The notes under the pieces: generated by a model
The model's input: the letters and a program-made list of their open reading frames with translations, nothing else
Told to the model about the DNA's origin: nothing
Database searches by the model: none
In this document: positions 8,601 to 14,587 of the stretch, piece by piece
How positions within the stretch are numbered: position 1 is the stretch's first letter
Layout: every line of letters starts with the position of its first letter
Position numbers and translations under genes: made by a program
Assembly (NCBI GenBank): GCA_010029945.1
Contig: RGQW01000014.1
Span: forward strand, 1 to 18,180
Source: Actinomycetota bacterium
GTDB lineage: Bacteria; Actinomycetota; Actinomycetes; S36-B12
Reading direction: 5' to 3'
DNA: 18,180 nucleotides

Positions 8601-9219
8601 TACCCAGCGGCTTCAGTTGTCGACGAAGTTCGGTGGTGAGGTCCTGCAATCGAGTGAGGTTGCCCTCCATCGCATCGAGTTTGCGGAGGGCCTTTTCCTT
8701 GCGCTTGCGATGCTTGAGCACTCCGGCGGCCTCTTCCACGAAGCCGCGACGATCCTCAGGTGTTGCGTGCAAGATGGTGTCGAGTTGCCCCTGCCCGACA
8801 ATGACGTGCATCTCGCGACCGATGCCGGAATCGGACAGCAGTTCTTGGATATCCAGCAGGCGACACGTTTCTCCGTTGATCGCGTACTCGGATCCTCCGT
8901 TACGGAACAGCGTGCGGGAGATCGTCACCTCGGTGTACTCGATGGGAAGGGCCCCATCGGTGTTGTCGATGGTCAGTGCCACTTCCGCTCGGCCAAGCGG
9001 CGCGCGGCCGGACGTCCCGGAGAAGATGACGTCTTCCATTTTTCCGCCGCGAAGGCTCTTGGCTCCCTGCTCACCCATCACCCATGCGAGGGCATCGACG
9101 ACGTTCGACTTTCCCGAGCCGTTCGGCCCGACGACGCATGTCACGCCCGGCTCGAACTCCAAGGACGTGGACGACGCGAAAGATTTGAAGCCCTTGAGCG
9201 TCAGCGACTTCAGATGCAC
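5656..9219 (-). CDS. smc: Chromosome segregation ATPase Smc
   Basis: Smc forms the ring-shaped condensin that loads near the origin and aligns chromosome arms. The 1187 residues match the normal length. The N-terminal head has Walker A GPNGSGKSN at 31-39 and the family start HLKSLTLKGFKSFA at 2-15. Two long coiled coils flank a hinge whose core reads GVVGALAEQIHID and continues through about 150 residues. The C-terminal head carries LSGGE at 1092-1096 and Walker B YVLDEVEAALDD just after 1110. GTG at 9217-9219 is chosen because it places the conserved HLKSL at the N-terminus. An ATG at 9327 would add 36 unrelated residues, overlap mutM and translate a perfect hairpin. The hinge and both head domains look complete. 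Confidence 0.96.
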   Translation of the reverse strand: MHLKSLTLKGFKSFASSTSLEFEPGVTCVVGPNGSGKSNVVDALAWVMGEQGAKSLRGGKMEDVIFSGTSGRAPLGRAEVALTIDNTDGALPIEYTEVTISRTLFRNGGSEYAINGETCRLLDIQELLSDSGIGREMHVIVGQGQLDTILHATPEDRRGFVEEAAGVLKHRKRKEKALRKLDAMEGNLTRLQDLTTELRRQLKPLGKQAEVARRAVVIQTDVRDSRLRLLADDLHQVRETLEAEVADETALRQRQASVESTIAELQTREQAADDAERTEGPLLSGAQEVWFALSAAQERFHGLDQLARATVRHLQPEDEELAVSGRDPEQIDAEARSLRAQEFELGREVQALRDALAVAESSRLRAEEALAGEQRRIQAVEASRADRREGLATTEGKVNAAVSRRDARAAEITRLTNQIDEAQQRAETAQREFARVEVDIVGLGEGEVGLDETHERAQQSLEHADAEVEKLRQEEARVERERAAAEATCQALELSLKRSDAGSVVMDAAVPGVVGALAEQIHIDNGAERAVAAVLGDLADAIVVRGRSAAMNALAVVKESDSGRAALVIVDEVLETATDEANTAPAGRWLREVVRSDEGMRPVVETLLAGAVLVDDVDAAVAGHRQAPQLTWVTRSGDVVSRGTLRGGSGAQDSLVEVRAAYEHASAEVEGLTQRSERLRFDLAAARDRQEAASGEVEAALKQLHESDAQLAAVAEQLGQLGQTARSATAEADRLEEALTAAKQALEADEATVVELRARLASMESAPEEDTGPDRRMELQTAAEAARASEVDARLAMRTVEERTAAVSERAAALEADAESERQGRRAALERRERRARDLLVAEAVVQAITTVRAHVGRSVAAAQQRRDELQQAARERSEELSAVREQLRALAIEADGLRDSVHRDELARAEQRMRIEQLETKALEEFGVEADVLIDEYGPDQMVPPSPRAPGDEIPEGEPEPAPYPYVRSEQEKRLKEAERGLALLGRVNPLALEEYAALEERQRFLTEQLDDLKRSRDDLLDIVKEVDARVEEVFTQAYRDVEREFEQVFARLFPGGEGRLVLTDPANMLTTGIDVEARPPGKRVKRLSLLSGGERSLTAVAFLVALFKARPSPFYVLDEVEAALDDVNLGRLIDMIDELRSSSQLIVITHQKRTMEIADALYGVSMRGDGVTQVIGQRIREAVSA

Positions 9220-9244
9220 GGTCCGGCCAGCTCCATTCGGGTGC

Positions 9245-9266
9245 GTTTCCGCCGGAGGGCGGAAAC
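9245..9266. other. Perfect 9-bp stem, 4-nt loop hairpin between mutM and smc
   Basis: GTTTCCGCC (9245-9253) and GGCGGAAAC (9258-9266) are exact inverse complements around GGAG. It lies in the 85-nt mutM-smc spacer, about 26 nt before the smc GTG. No T-run follows on the minus strand, so a classic intrinsic terminator is doubtful. A weak terminator, an mRNA processing/stability element or a leader structure are alternatives. Confidence 0.6.
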
Positions 9267-9304
9267 TCGGTGCGGGGAAGGCGCTTGTAGATGCTACCGA
9301 CGGA

Positions 9305-10171
9305 CTACCCGGTACCTGCGCCACCACGCGGGGCGCGCTGGCATCGGGGGCACCGGTAGCTGGACCGGTTCATGAAGGCCTCCCGCCGGATGGCCGCCCC
9401 GCACCGTCGGCACGGCTCGCCTTCCCGGCCGTAGGCGTCCAAGGCACGCTCGAAGTAGCCCGACTCCCCATTCACATTGACATACAGCGAGTCGAAGCTG
9501 GTGCCGCCCTGGGCGAGTGCTTCGAGCATGACCTCGCGGGCGTTCGACACGACGGTGCGGACCTGAGCGGACGTCAAAGCAGAGCCCCGCCGGCGCCCAT
9601 TGATCGAGGATCGCCACAGCGCTTCGTCGGCATAGATGTTGCCGATTCCTGAGACGACCGACTGATCGAGCAGAACACGCTTCACTTCGGAGTCCTTGTG
9701 CCGAATGGCGCGGACGGTCGCGGCTTCGTCGAAATCGGGGTCGAGCGGATCGCGGGCAATGTGGGTGATGCTCGACGGCACCCCGTCGATCATCTCGTCG
9801 ACGTGCATGCCGCCGAACGTCCGCTGGTCGACGAACCGCATCTCGCGATCATCGTCGGCGAAGCCCACGCGCACGCGCAGGTGTGTTTCGTCGTCTTCGC
9901 TCGGCGGCTGCATGAGTACCTGGCCGCTCATGCCGAGGTGCACGACGAGAGCCTGATCCCTCGAGCGCGCGAGTGGCAGCCACAGGTACTTGCCTCGGCG
10001 ACTGGCGCAGCGAAAGGAATCTCCTTCGAGCGCGGCGCGCAATTCTGGCGCGCCCCCCTCGCAGCGACGGATCGATCGAGCGTGCAACACGTCCACGCGG
10101 CTGATCGTCCGATTCGTCGCCCACGCGTCGATGCCCCGACGCACCACTTCGACTTCGGGAAGTTCAGGCAT
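9305..10171 (-). CDS. mutM: Formamidopyrimidine-DNA glycosylase MutM (Fpg)
   Basis: A bifunctional base-excision repair enzyme that removes 8-oxoguanine and formamidopyrimidines and nicks the abasic site. It has 288 residues. The catalytic N-terminus MPELPEVE is intact (P2 nucleophile, E3), with the conserved lysine at K61 (SRRGKYLWL). The helix-two-turn-helix is around LLDQSVVSGIGNIYADEALW. The C-terminal zinc finger has Cys254, 257, 274 and 277 (CRRC ... CPRC). A short loop of basic and glycine residues ends the protein. The ATG overlaps the rnc stop by 8 nt (ATGCCTGA), so translation is probably coupled to rnc. The rnc-mutM-smc order is typical of the phylum. All hallmark residues are present, which separates it from inactive Fpg-like proteins. 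Confidence 0.96.
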   Translation of the reverse strand: MPELPEVEVVRRGIDAWATNRTISRVDVLHARSIRRCEGGAPELRAALEGDSFRCASRRGKYLWLPLARSRDQALVVHLGMSGQVLMQPPSEDDETHLRVRVGFADDDREMRFVDQRTFGGMHVDEMIDGVPSSITHIARDPLDPDFDEAATVRAIRHKDSEVKRVLLDQSVVSGIGNIYADEALWRSSINGRRRGSALTSAQVRTVVSNAREVMLEALAQGGTSFDSLYVNVNGESGYFERALDAYGREGEPCRRCGAAIRREAFMNRSSYRCPRCQRAPRGGAGTG

Positions 10172-10781
10172 CGGTGGTGCCGCCGAGAGCGGCGTAGGCC
10201 TGCGCGGCCGCCTCTTGCTCAGCGACCTTCTTGCTGCGACCGTGTCCCGTTCCCAGAACGTCGCCGCCGATAACCGCGTGCGCGGTGAATTCCTTGGCGT
10301 GATCGGGTCCGGTGTCGGTCACCCGGTATTCGGGAACACCTCGCTCGAGTTCGGCAGAACGTTCCTGCAACGAGGTCTTCCAGTCCAGTCCGGCGCCGAG
10401 TTGTGATGATTCGGCGATCAGGGGCCCGAAAATGCGCTCGATGAACGTGCGAGTGGTTTCCAGATCGGTCGACATGTACATCGCCCCGATGACCGCCTCC
10501 ATCGCGTCGGCCAAGGATGCGTTGACGACGGCTGCTCGCAGTTTGGCAAGTTGCCCCTCGGGTTCGTCGGGGAAGTCCCGAAACAGCCGTTCGGTGACGA
10601 CAATGCCCAAGACGGAGTCGCCGAGGAATTCCAGGCGCTCGTTGGTGGGTAGTCCGCCGTGCTCGTACGCGTAGGAGCGATGGGTGATGGCTTGCCTCAG
10701 CAGGTCGGCGTCCATGCGCTGGCCCATCGCCTGCATCAGGGAGTCCAAAGACTCCACTGATCCCTGTGCGTCGGGGGCCAC
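10164..10781 (-). CDS. rnc: Ribonuclease III with a ~32-residue internal gap
   Basis: RNase III cleaves double-stranded RNA and processes rRNA precursors. The signature NERLEFLGDSVLG is at 47-59, giving acidic catalytic residues E48, E51 and D55. E75 (context PEG) matches E. coli E65, and D92/E95 (LADAMEA) match D114/E117. The double-stranded RNA-binding domain is about 133-200 (GLDWKTSLQE ... GRSKKVAEQEAA). In E. coli the E65-to-D114 distance is 49 residues; here it is 17. VVN is followed directly by ASLADAMEAV, so the two helices and the LGRGE...GG..(K/R).S loop are absent, in frame. The protein (205 residues) is therefore unlikely to fold normally unless this is a sequence error. The start is GTG, with a purine-rich AGAAGGGAAG upstream; internal ATGs at codons 16, 19 and 23 are possible. 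Confidence 0.88.
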   Translation of the reverse strand: MAPDAQGSVESLDSLMQAMGQRMDADLLRQAITHRSYAYEHGGLPTNERLEFLGDSVLGIVVTERLFRDFPDEPEGQLAKLRAAVVNASLADAMEAVIGAMYMSTDLETTRTFIERIFGPLIAESSQLGAGLDWKTSLQERSAELERGVPEYRVTDTGPDHAKEFTAHAVIGGDVLGTGHGRSKKVAEQEAAAQAYAALGGTTDA

Positions 10782-10800
10782 CCCGCACCACTTCCCTTCT

Positions 10801-10842
10801 GTGTCAGGTCGCGCGTGTCAGGTCGCGTGTGTCAGGTCGCGC
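10801..10842. repeat. Three tandem 14-bp copies (gtgtcaggtcgcgc/t)
   Basis: Copies lie at 10801-10814, 10815-10828 and 10829-10842; the middle one differs only in its last base. On the minus strand each unit contains ACCTGA. The stop codon of the acyl-carrier-like gene (TGA, 10832-10834) is in the first copy met by the ribosome. The other two copies fill the spacer before rnc. Copy-number change would alter spacer length without changing either protein. Confidence 0.9.
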
Positions 10843-11119
10843 CGTCGGCCGTTCCACCCGAGCGGGGCCTGCTTGCTGCCCTGACGATAGCGATCACGTC
10901 GCCCACCGTCTCGACATCGTCCAAGGCGCGACCGTCTCCCGAAAAACTCACGCCCAAGTGATCGGCGACCATCAGCCAATCTGTTGCCGATCCGCGCCAG
11001 TCGACGACGCTGAGTGGAGTGTCGGTGCGAATGCTGCGTGGATCGACGTCGAACGCGTTCGCGAACGCGACAACATCGGCGGTGCCGCTGGTCGGCTCGT
11101 CGTCACCTGGCTCCGTCAT
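10832..11119 (-). CDS. Small acyl-carrier-protein-like protein lacking the phosphopantetheine serine
   Basis: The predicted 95-residue protein starts at an ATG overlapping the plsX stop by 4 nt (ATGA), so it is translated with plsX. Its middle resembles an acyl carrier protein: FDVDPRSIRTDTPLS aligns with the usual LGVDPxxIxxDxxL, and DDVETVGDVIAIV with the helix IV entry KIxTVGDVVDYI. Where ACPs have the DSL motif, this protein reads WRGSATDW, with Ala or Thr in place of the modified serine depending on the gap chosen. It would therefore not carry a 4'-phosphopantetheine arm. Placement between plsX and rnc is where many bacteria keep acpP-type genes. The last residues are encoded in a 14-bp tandem repeat. 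Function is unknown; a structural or regulatory partner of PlsX is a guess. Confidence 0.55.
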   Translation of the reverse strand: MTEPGDDEPTSGTADVVAFANAFDVDPRSIRTDTPLSVVDWRGSATDWLMVADHLGVSFSGDGRALDDVETVGDVIAIVRAASRPRSGGTADGAT

Positions 11120-11951
11120 GCGAGTTCTCCCCGTGCATTCAGTTCCGGGAGACCGGAAACAGACGCGCGAACACTCTCGACGATGGACCCCTCGTGCAGC
11201 ATCGCGGCTCGACGAATGCACCCATGGATCTCATCCGCGCGCGATGCACCGTGTCCGACCACAATGTTGCCGTCTACCCCAAGCAGCGATGCGCCGGACA
11301 GCAGGTGAGTCGACCGCAATACTTCACGGGCCGGTTCGATCGACCCGTAGGCGGTTCCCATCGCACCCACGGACCACCGCAGGGCTCCTTCCATCGACTT
11401 CAATGCGACATTCCCGGTGAAGCCGTCGACGACGATGACATCGGCTCTCGCTTGCGCCATCAGGTCGTGGCCCTCGACCGCGCCCACGTACTCCGCCGCA
11501 AACTCTTCGGCGAGACGAATGTCGGTCTGCTTGCGCAGGTGATCGCCCTTGCCTCTTTCGCCGCCGATGCTCAACAGACCGATACGCGGCGAATCGATGC
11601 CGACGACACGTGCATACGACGCACCCACGGCTGCGAAGCGGACGAGATCTTCCGCGGTCGCGTGCGGCGCCGCACCACAATCGAGCAGGATCACCGGCCC
11701 ATGGACGACATCGGGACCGACTCTTGCGCGTGGGCGATGGTGATGTCGCCGCGCGCATCCACATCAATGCCGCGCTCGGCGAGAAGTTCCCGGGCGAGGT
11801 CCTCTGGTCCGACCACGCATATCTGAATCGATGGTGGGGTGCTGTCTGTGTCACGCCCATCGCTGTCGCCGGCCAGGACAGCTGCGATGGCGTCGGCTAC
11901 GACGGGAGCACCTGCGTCACCGCCGAGGAGGTCGACGGCAACTCGCGCCAT
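11116..11951 (-). pseudogene. plsX: Phosphate acyltransferase PlsX, broken by internal deletion and frame change
   Basis: PlsX makes acyl-phosphate from acyl-ACP at the start of phospholipid synthesis. The first frame (ATG 11951, stop TGA 11691) gives 86 residues beginning MARVAVDLLGGDAGAP and including VVGPEDLARELLAERG. The second frame carries GPVILLDCGAAPHA, then IGLLSIGGERGKGD, VVDGFTGNVALKSMEGAL and LLGVDGNIVVGHGAS to the TGA at 11116. Both parts match the family well. The 60-70 residues expected between them (the ALRxKxDxS segment and the conserved SAGNTGA motif) are missing, and the halves meet at about 11694-11732 in different frames. A GTG overlaps the TGA (GTGA, 11691-11694), so re-initiation could yield a second polypeptide, but neither would be active. 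Real gene loss or an assembly join are both possible. It lies 17 nt after rpmF. Confidence 0.85.
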
Positions 11952-11968
11952 GGGAAGCCCGATCCGAG

Positions 11969-12142
11969 TTAGACGTCCAGAACGCGACGCTTCGCGTACG
12001 TCCCGCACGTGGGACAGGCGGTGTGCGAGGGACGCTTTTCCTTGCAGCGCGCGCAGGTGACGAGGGTCGGTGCGCTCGCTTTCCACTGCGAGCGACGGCT
12101 CCGAGTGTTGGACCGGGACATCTTGCGCTTGGGGACAGCCAC
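11969..12142 (-). CDS. rpmF: 50S ribosomal protein L32
   Basis: A 57-residue large-subunit protein. It begins at GTG (12140-12142) with AVPKRKMSRSNTRSRRSQWK, the standard L32 N-terminus, and AAGGA lies 6 nt upstream. A zinc ribbon is intact: CARC and CPTC, separated by KEKRPSHTA, so this is the cysteine-containing (zinc-binding) form. It ends KRRVLDV. The short length explains why it is easily missed. It sits between yceD and plsX, an arrangement found across bacteria. A 74-nt spacer upstream holds a short inverted repeat. Confidence 0.95.
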   Translation of the reverse strand: MAVPKRKMSRSNTRSRRSQWKASAPTLVTCARCKEKRPSHTACPTCGTYAKRRVLDV

Positions 12143-12181
12143 TGTTCTTCCTTAACTTGGGTGCGCAGAGCGTAACTCAAT

Positions 12182-12204
12182 GCCGTCTGCACCAATATGA
12201 CGGC
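12182..12204. repeat. 6-bp inverted repeat in the yceD-rpmF spacer
   Basis: GCCGTC (12182-12187) and GACGGC (12199-12204) flank an 11-nt loop, just after the yceD stop and about 40 nt before the rpmF GTG. No T-run follows, so it is at best a weak terminator or leader hairpin. It could arise by chance. Confidence 0.3.
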
Positions 12205-12216
12205 GCCGATTGTGCC

Positions 12217-12825
12217 CTATCGCCCCTCGGGCGTCGTCGGCGGGCTTTCGGTCAGCAACTGTTCCAGCGCGGACCACCGAGGGTCAGAGACGGGGTGGTC
12301 GTGAGGCGTTCCATCGAGTTCGACCCGTTCCCCGCAGGTGGGGCAGATGCCCTGACAGTCCGGAGAACACAAGGGGGCAAGGGGAAGGGAGAGTACGACG
12401 GCGTCGCGCAGCGGCCCATGCATGTCGATGGTGTCGGCGACAACCTCGGGCGTTTCCTCGTCGTCGTCCTGCGGATCCTCGATGAGGACGCCGCGAGCAT
12501 CCGTGGCGGGATATCGGAACATCTGCTCTATCGGCACCATCTGCGACCACTCCACCGAGTCCAAGCACCGTGAGCACTCCGCCACGACGTCGACGTCCGC
12601 GGTGCCGCTCACCCAGATCCCTTCGACGACGGATTCCACGGAAACATCCATCTCGATGGGCGATTCTTCGGGCACGCGAGCCATCGCGACGCCCAGATCA
12701 CCCGGAGCGGGAAACTCGAAACTCAACTCAAGACGCGAACCAGGTTGCCGGTGTAGCCGAGAGACGTCGATTGTTGTGGGGCTGTCACCGGGTGATTCCT
12801 GGGCGGGCGACCGGGAACCACTCAC
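12217..12825 (-). CDS. yceD: DUF177 (YceD) family protein, 23S rRNA accumulation factor
   Basis: The protein has 202 residues. YceD proteins are widely linked to rpmF and are needed for normal 23S rRNA accumulation in E. coli and plants; the exact activity is not settled. The hallmark elements are visible: the domain core ADVDVVAECSRCLD near residue 80, an acidic loop (EDPQDDDEETPEV), and the second cysteine group CSPDCQGICPTCG near 155-167, which together suggest a metal site. The start is GTG at 12823-12825, 2 nt after the stop of the preceding sepIVA-like gene, so the two are likely co-translated. A short C-terminal WSALEQL stretch is typical of the family. Confidence 0.9.
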   Translation of the reverse strand: MSGSRSPAQESPGDSPTTIDVSRLHRQPGSRLELSFEFPAPGDLGVAMARVPEESPIEMDVSVESVVEGIWVSGTADVDVVAECSRCLDSVEWSQMVPIEQMFRYPATDARGVLIEDPQDDDEETPEVVADTIDMHGPLRDAVVLSLPLAPLCSPDCQGICPTCGERVELDGTPHDHPVSDPRWSALEQLLTESPPTTPEGR

Positions 12826-12827
12826 CG

Positions 12828-13424
12828 CTAGTAATCCTCGCGTTCCGGTTCCGCCGCCCCGTCGAAGAATTCATCACCGTCGACCGGAGCAAGGTCTTCA
12901 TACATCTGGCTGCGAATACGCTCGCGACCGCGGTCGACCGTCTGCAACGTCTTCTGCAAAGTGATTTCGAAACTCGCCAATTTGGCATCGATGAAGTCGT
13001 CTGTCTCCTGCCGCATACGGGCGGTGTCCGACAGTGTCTCCTTACGTAGCGCTTCGGCTTCTGCGACGGCAGCGAGGTACACCTCGTGCTCGGACACCAT
13101 CTTGTCCGCTTCTGTTCGCGCTCTTTCCAAAATGCGATCGGCCTCGCGCCGCCCGTCCTGCACCACGGCCTCGCGGTCGGCAAGCAGCTCGTCCGCCCGA
13201 TGCACCGACTCCGGGAGCATCTGCCGAATCTCCTCGATCAGGTCCAGCACCTGAGATCGATTCACCACACACGATGCCGACAGGGGCATGGACTTGGCAT
13301 CCTCAACCAGAACGTTCAACTCATCGAGTCGTTCCTGGACGTCCACTCGCTGCTCCTTCGGTCGTAGCGCGGCTTCTTCGGGCGCTGCTGGCTCCGGCTG
13401 ACCATCGGCCGCCGGGCTAGGCAC
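12828..13424 (-). CDS. sepIVA: DivIVA-like coiled-coil septal protein, SepIVA type
   Basis: The protein has 198 residues. Residues 1-25 are Pro/Ala/Glu rich; about 28-175 are mostly coiled coil (VDVQERLDELNVLVEDAKSM, then EADRILERARTEADKM and TDDFIDAKLASFEITLQKTL). The repeat of Ala/Glu/Arg heptads without a transmembrane segment is what DivIVA-family proteins show. In Mycobacterium a homologue of this type, SepIVA, lies in the same yceD-coaD-rsmD neighbourhood and acts in division and cell-wall growth; that placement is the main support for the name. The N-terminal DivIVA membrane-binding motif is not obvious. The start is GTG (13422-13424), 8 nt after the coaD stop; its ribosome site is weak. 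An F0 b-subunit-like annotation is sometimes given to this family and is less likely. Confidence 0.7.
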   Translation of the reverse strand: MPSPAADGQPEPAAPEEAALRPKEQRVDVQERLDELNVLVEDAKSMPLSASCVVNRSQVLDLIEEIRQMLPESVHRADELLADREAVVQDGRREADRILERARTEADKMVSEHEVYLAAVAEAEALRKETLSDTARMRQETDDFIDAKLASFEITLQKTLQTVDRGRERIRSQMYEDLAPVDGDEFFDGAAEPEREDY

Positions 13425-13432
13425 ATTGTGGC

Positions 13433-13900
13433 TCAGAACTTCTCCGGGAAGCGGTCCAACACGGCCTGTGGCACCAAACCGGACACATCGCCGCCGTGCC
13501 GGGCCACCTCTTTGATCAGGCTGGAGGACAGGTAGCTGTACTGCGGATTGGTCGAAACAAACAGGGTTTCGACCTCCCCCAGACGGTGGTTCATCTGGGC
13601 CATCTGCAGCTCGTAATCGAAATCGCTGATCGCCCGGAGCCCTTTCACAATGGCCTCGATGCCGTTGTCCCGGCAGTAGTCCACCAGGAGGCCGTGAAAA
13701 GAGTCGATCCGAACGTTGGGCAGATCCGCGGTGACGTCGGTGAGGATCTCGATGCGCTCCTCGACACTGAACATGCCGGCCTTGGATCGGTTGACGAGAA
13801 CCGCGACGACGACTTCGTCGGCGATCTTGGCAGCACGCGTGAAGACGTCGAGATGACCGTTGGTGACCGGATCGAAGGACCCGGGGCAGATCGCCCTCAT
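13433..13900 (-). CDS. coaD: Phosphopantetheine adenylyltransferase CoaD
   Basis: The fourth step of coenzyme A synthesis, transferring AMP from ATP to 4'-phosphopantetheine. It has 155 residues, the family size. The nucleotidyltransferase motif is TNGH at 13-16 within PGSFDPVTNGHLDVFTRA. The substrate-binding segment GLRAISDFDYELQMAQMN and the YSYLSSSLIKEVA motif near the C-terminus are both complete. ATG at 13898-13900 is preferred over the adjacent GTG because the GGAGG at 13905-13909 is then 4 nt rather than 1 nt away. It lies between rsmD and the DivIVA-like gene, the standard actinobacterial order. The product would also feed pantetheine to acyl carrier proteins. Confidence 0.97.
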   Translation of the reverse strand: MRAICPGSFDPVTNGHLDVFTRAAKIADEVVVAVLVNRSKAGMFSVEERIEILTDVTADLPNVRIDSFHGLLVDYCRDNGIEAIVKGLRAISDFDYELQMAQMNHRLGEVETLFVSTNPQYSYLSSSLIKEVARHGGDVSGLVPQAVLDRFPEKF

Positions 13901-13951
13901 CACACCTCCACCATCTGCATTAGTTGCCAGCGACGCCTCCAGGCGCCGCCC

Positions 13952-14587
13952 TCACGCACCGCTCACGCGACCGTACCAAAGCGCGCTGTCTCCGTAGACC
14001 CGATGATCGATGATCTCAATCTCGGGCGGAAGCGCGGGCGCATCGTGGTCCTGTGGCGCTGGACCGTCCCGGCCAGCACGTCTCCCCGGTGCCCTCCCCC
14101 GCGCCTTCGCTCGCTCGACGATGACGAGTGCATCCGGGGCGCACCATCCCGATCGCACTGCGCTGGCGAGGTCGTCCGACAGCGAGGCGTCGTCGTAGGC
14201 GTAGGGAGGGTCGGCGAAGATCACCTCGAAGGGCCCCACGGGGGGTTCGGACGTCACTACGAGGCTGACATCGCCGCGGCGGCACTCGACTTCGCCGTCG
14301 GCGTCCAGGCTGGAGACGTTGCCCATCATGACCGAGACTGCCGCGGCGTTCTTTTCCACCAGCAGCACGCGCGGGGCACCTCGACTCCACGCCTCCAGGC
14401 CGACCGCTCCCGATCCCGCCCACAGGTCGGCAACGGCGACGTCGTGCCACCCGCGTCCGGCGGCCCGCAGTCGAGATTCCACGCTGGCGAACAGCGCTTC
14501 GCGCAGTCGGTCCGAGGTCGGTCGGGTTCCGGCCGAGGGAATCTTCACGCGACGACCGCGGGCCCGCCCGGCGATGATCCGCGTCAC
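13952..14587 (-). CDS. rsmD: 16S rRNA (guanine966-N2)-methyltransferase RsmD
   Basis: RsmD methylates G966 of 16S rRNA using S-adenosylmethionine. The protein has 211 residues. TRIIAGRARGRR is at 2-13 and RPTSDRLREALF at 22-33. The SAM-binding motif is DLWAGSGAVGLEA at 54-66, and the catalytic motif IV is DPPY at 126-129. It ends near ALWYGRVSGA. A Gly/Arg/Pro-rich stretch (about residues 156-185) lies between VIVERA and the last strand and makes it slightly longer than most. The start is GTG (14585-14587), overlapping the recG stop as GTGA. The spacer to coaD is 51 nt. Confidence 0.93.
   Translation of the reverse strand: MTRIIAGRARGRRVKIPSAGTRPTSDRLREALFASVESRLRAAGRGWHDVAVADLWAGSGAVGLEAWSRGAPRVLLVEKNAAAVSVMMGNVSSLDADGEVECRRGDVSLVVTSEPPVGPFEVIFADPPYAYDDASLSDDLASAVRSGWCAPDALVIVERAKARGRAPGRRAGRDGPAPQDHDAPALPPEIEIIDHRVYGDSALWYGRVSGA

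Noticed and set aside
4399..9247. The 12-mer ttcgggtgcgtt shared by the amtB upstream region (4399-4410) and the smc upstream region (9236-9247)
   Set aside because: Around ten chance 12-mer matches are expected in 18 kb; the smc copy lacks the full GTNAC-N6-GAAAC pattern.
9220..9327. Upstream ATG start for smc at 9327
   Set aside because: It would add 36 unrelated Pro/Ser/Ala residues, overlap mutM and translate through a perfect hairpin. The GTG at 9219 gives the conserved Smc N-terminus.
8633..9652. A 339-codon plus-strand open frame opposite the smc start and mutM end
   Set aside because: No recognisable domain, and it covers the mutM-smc junction antisense to two certain genes.
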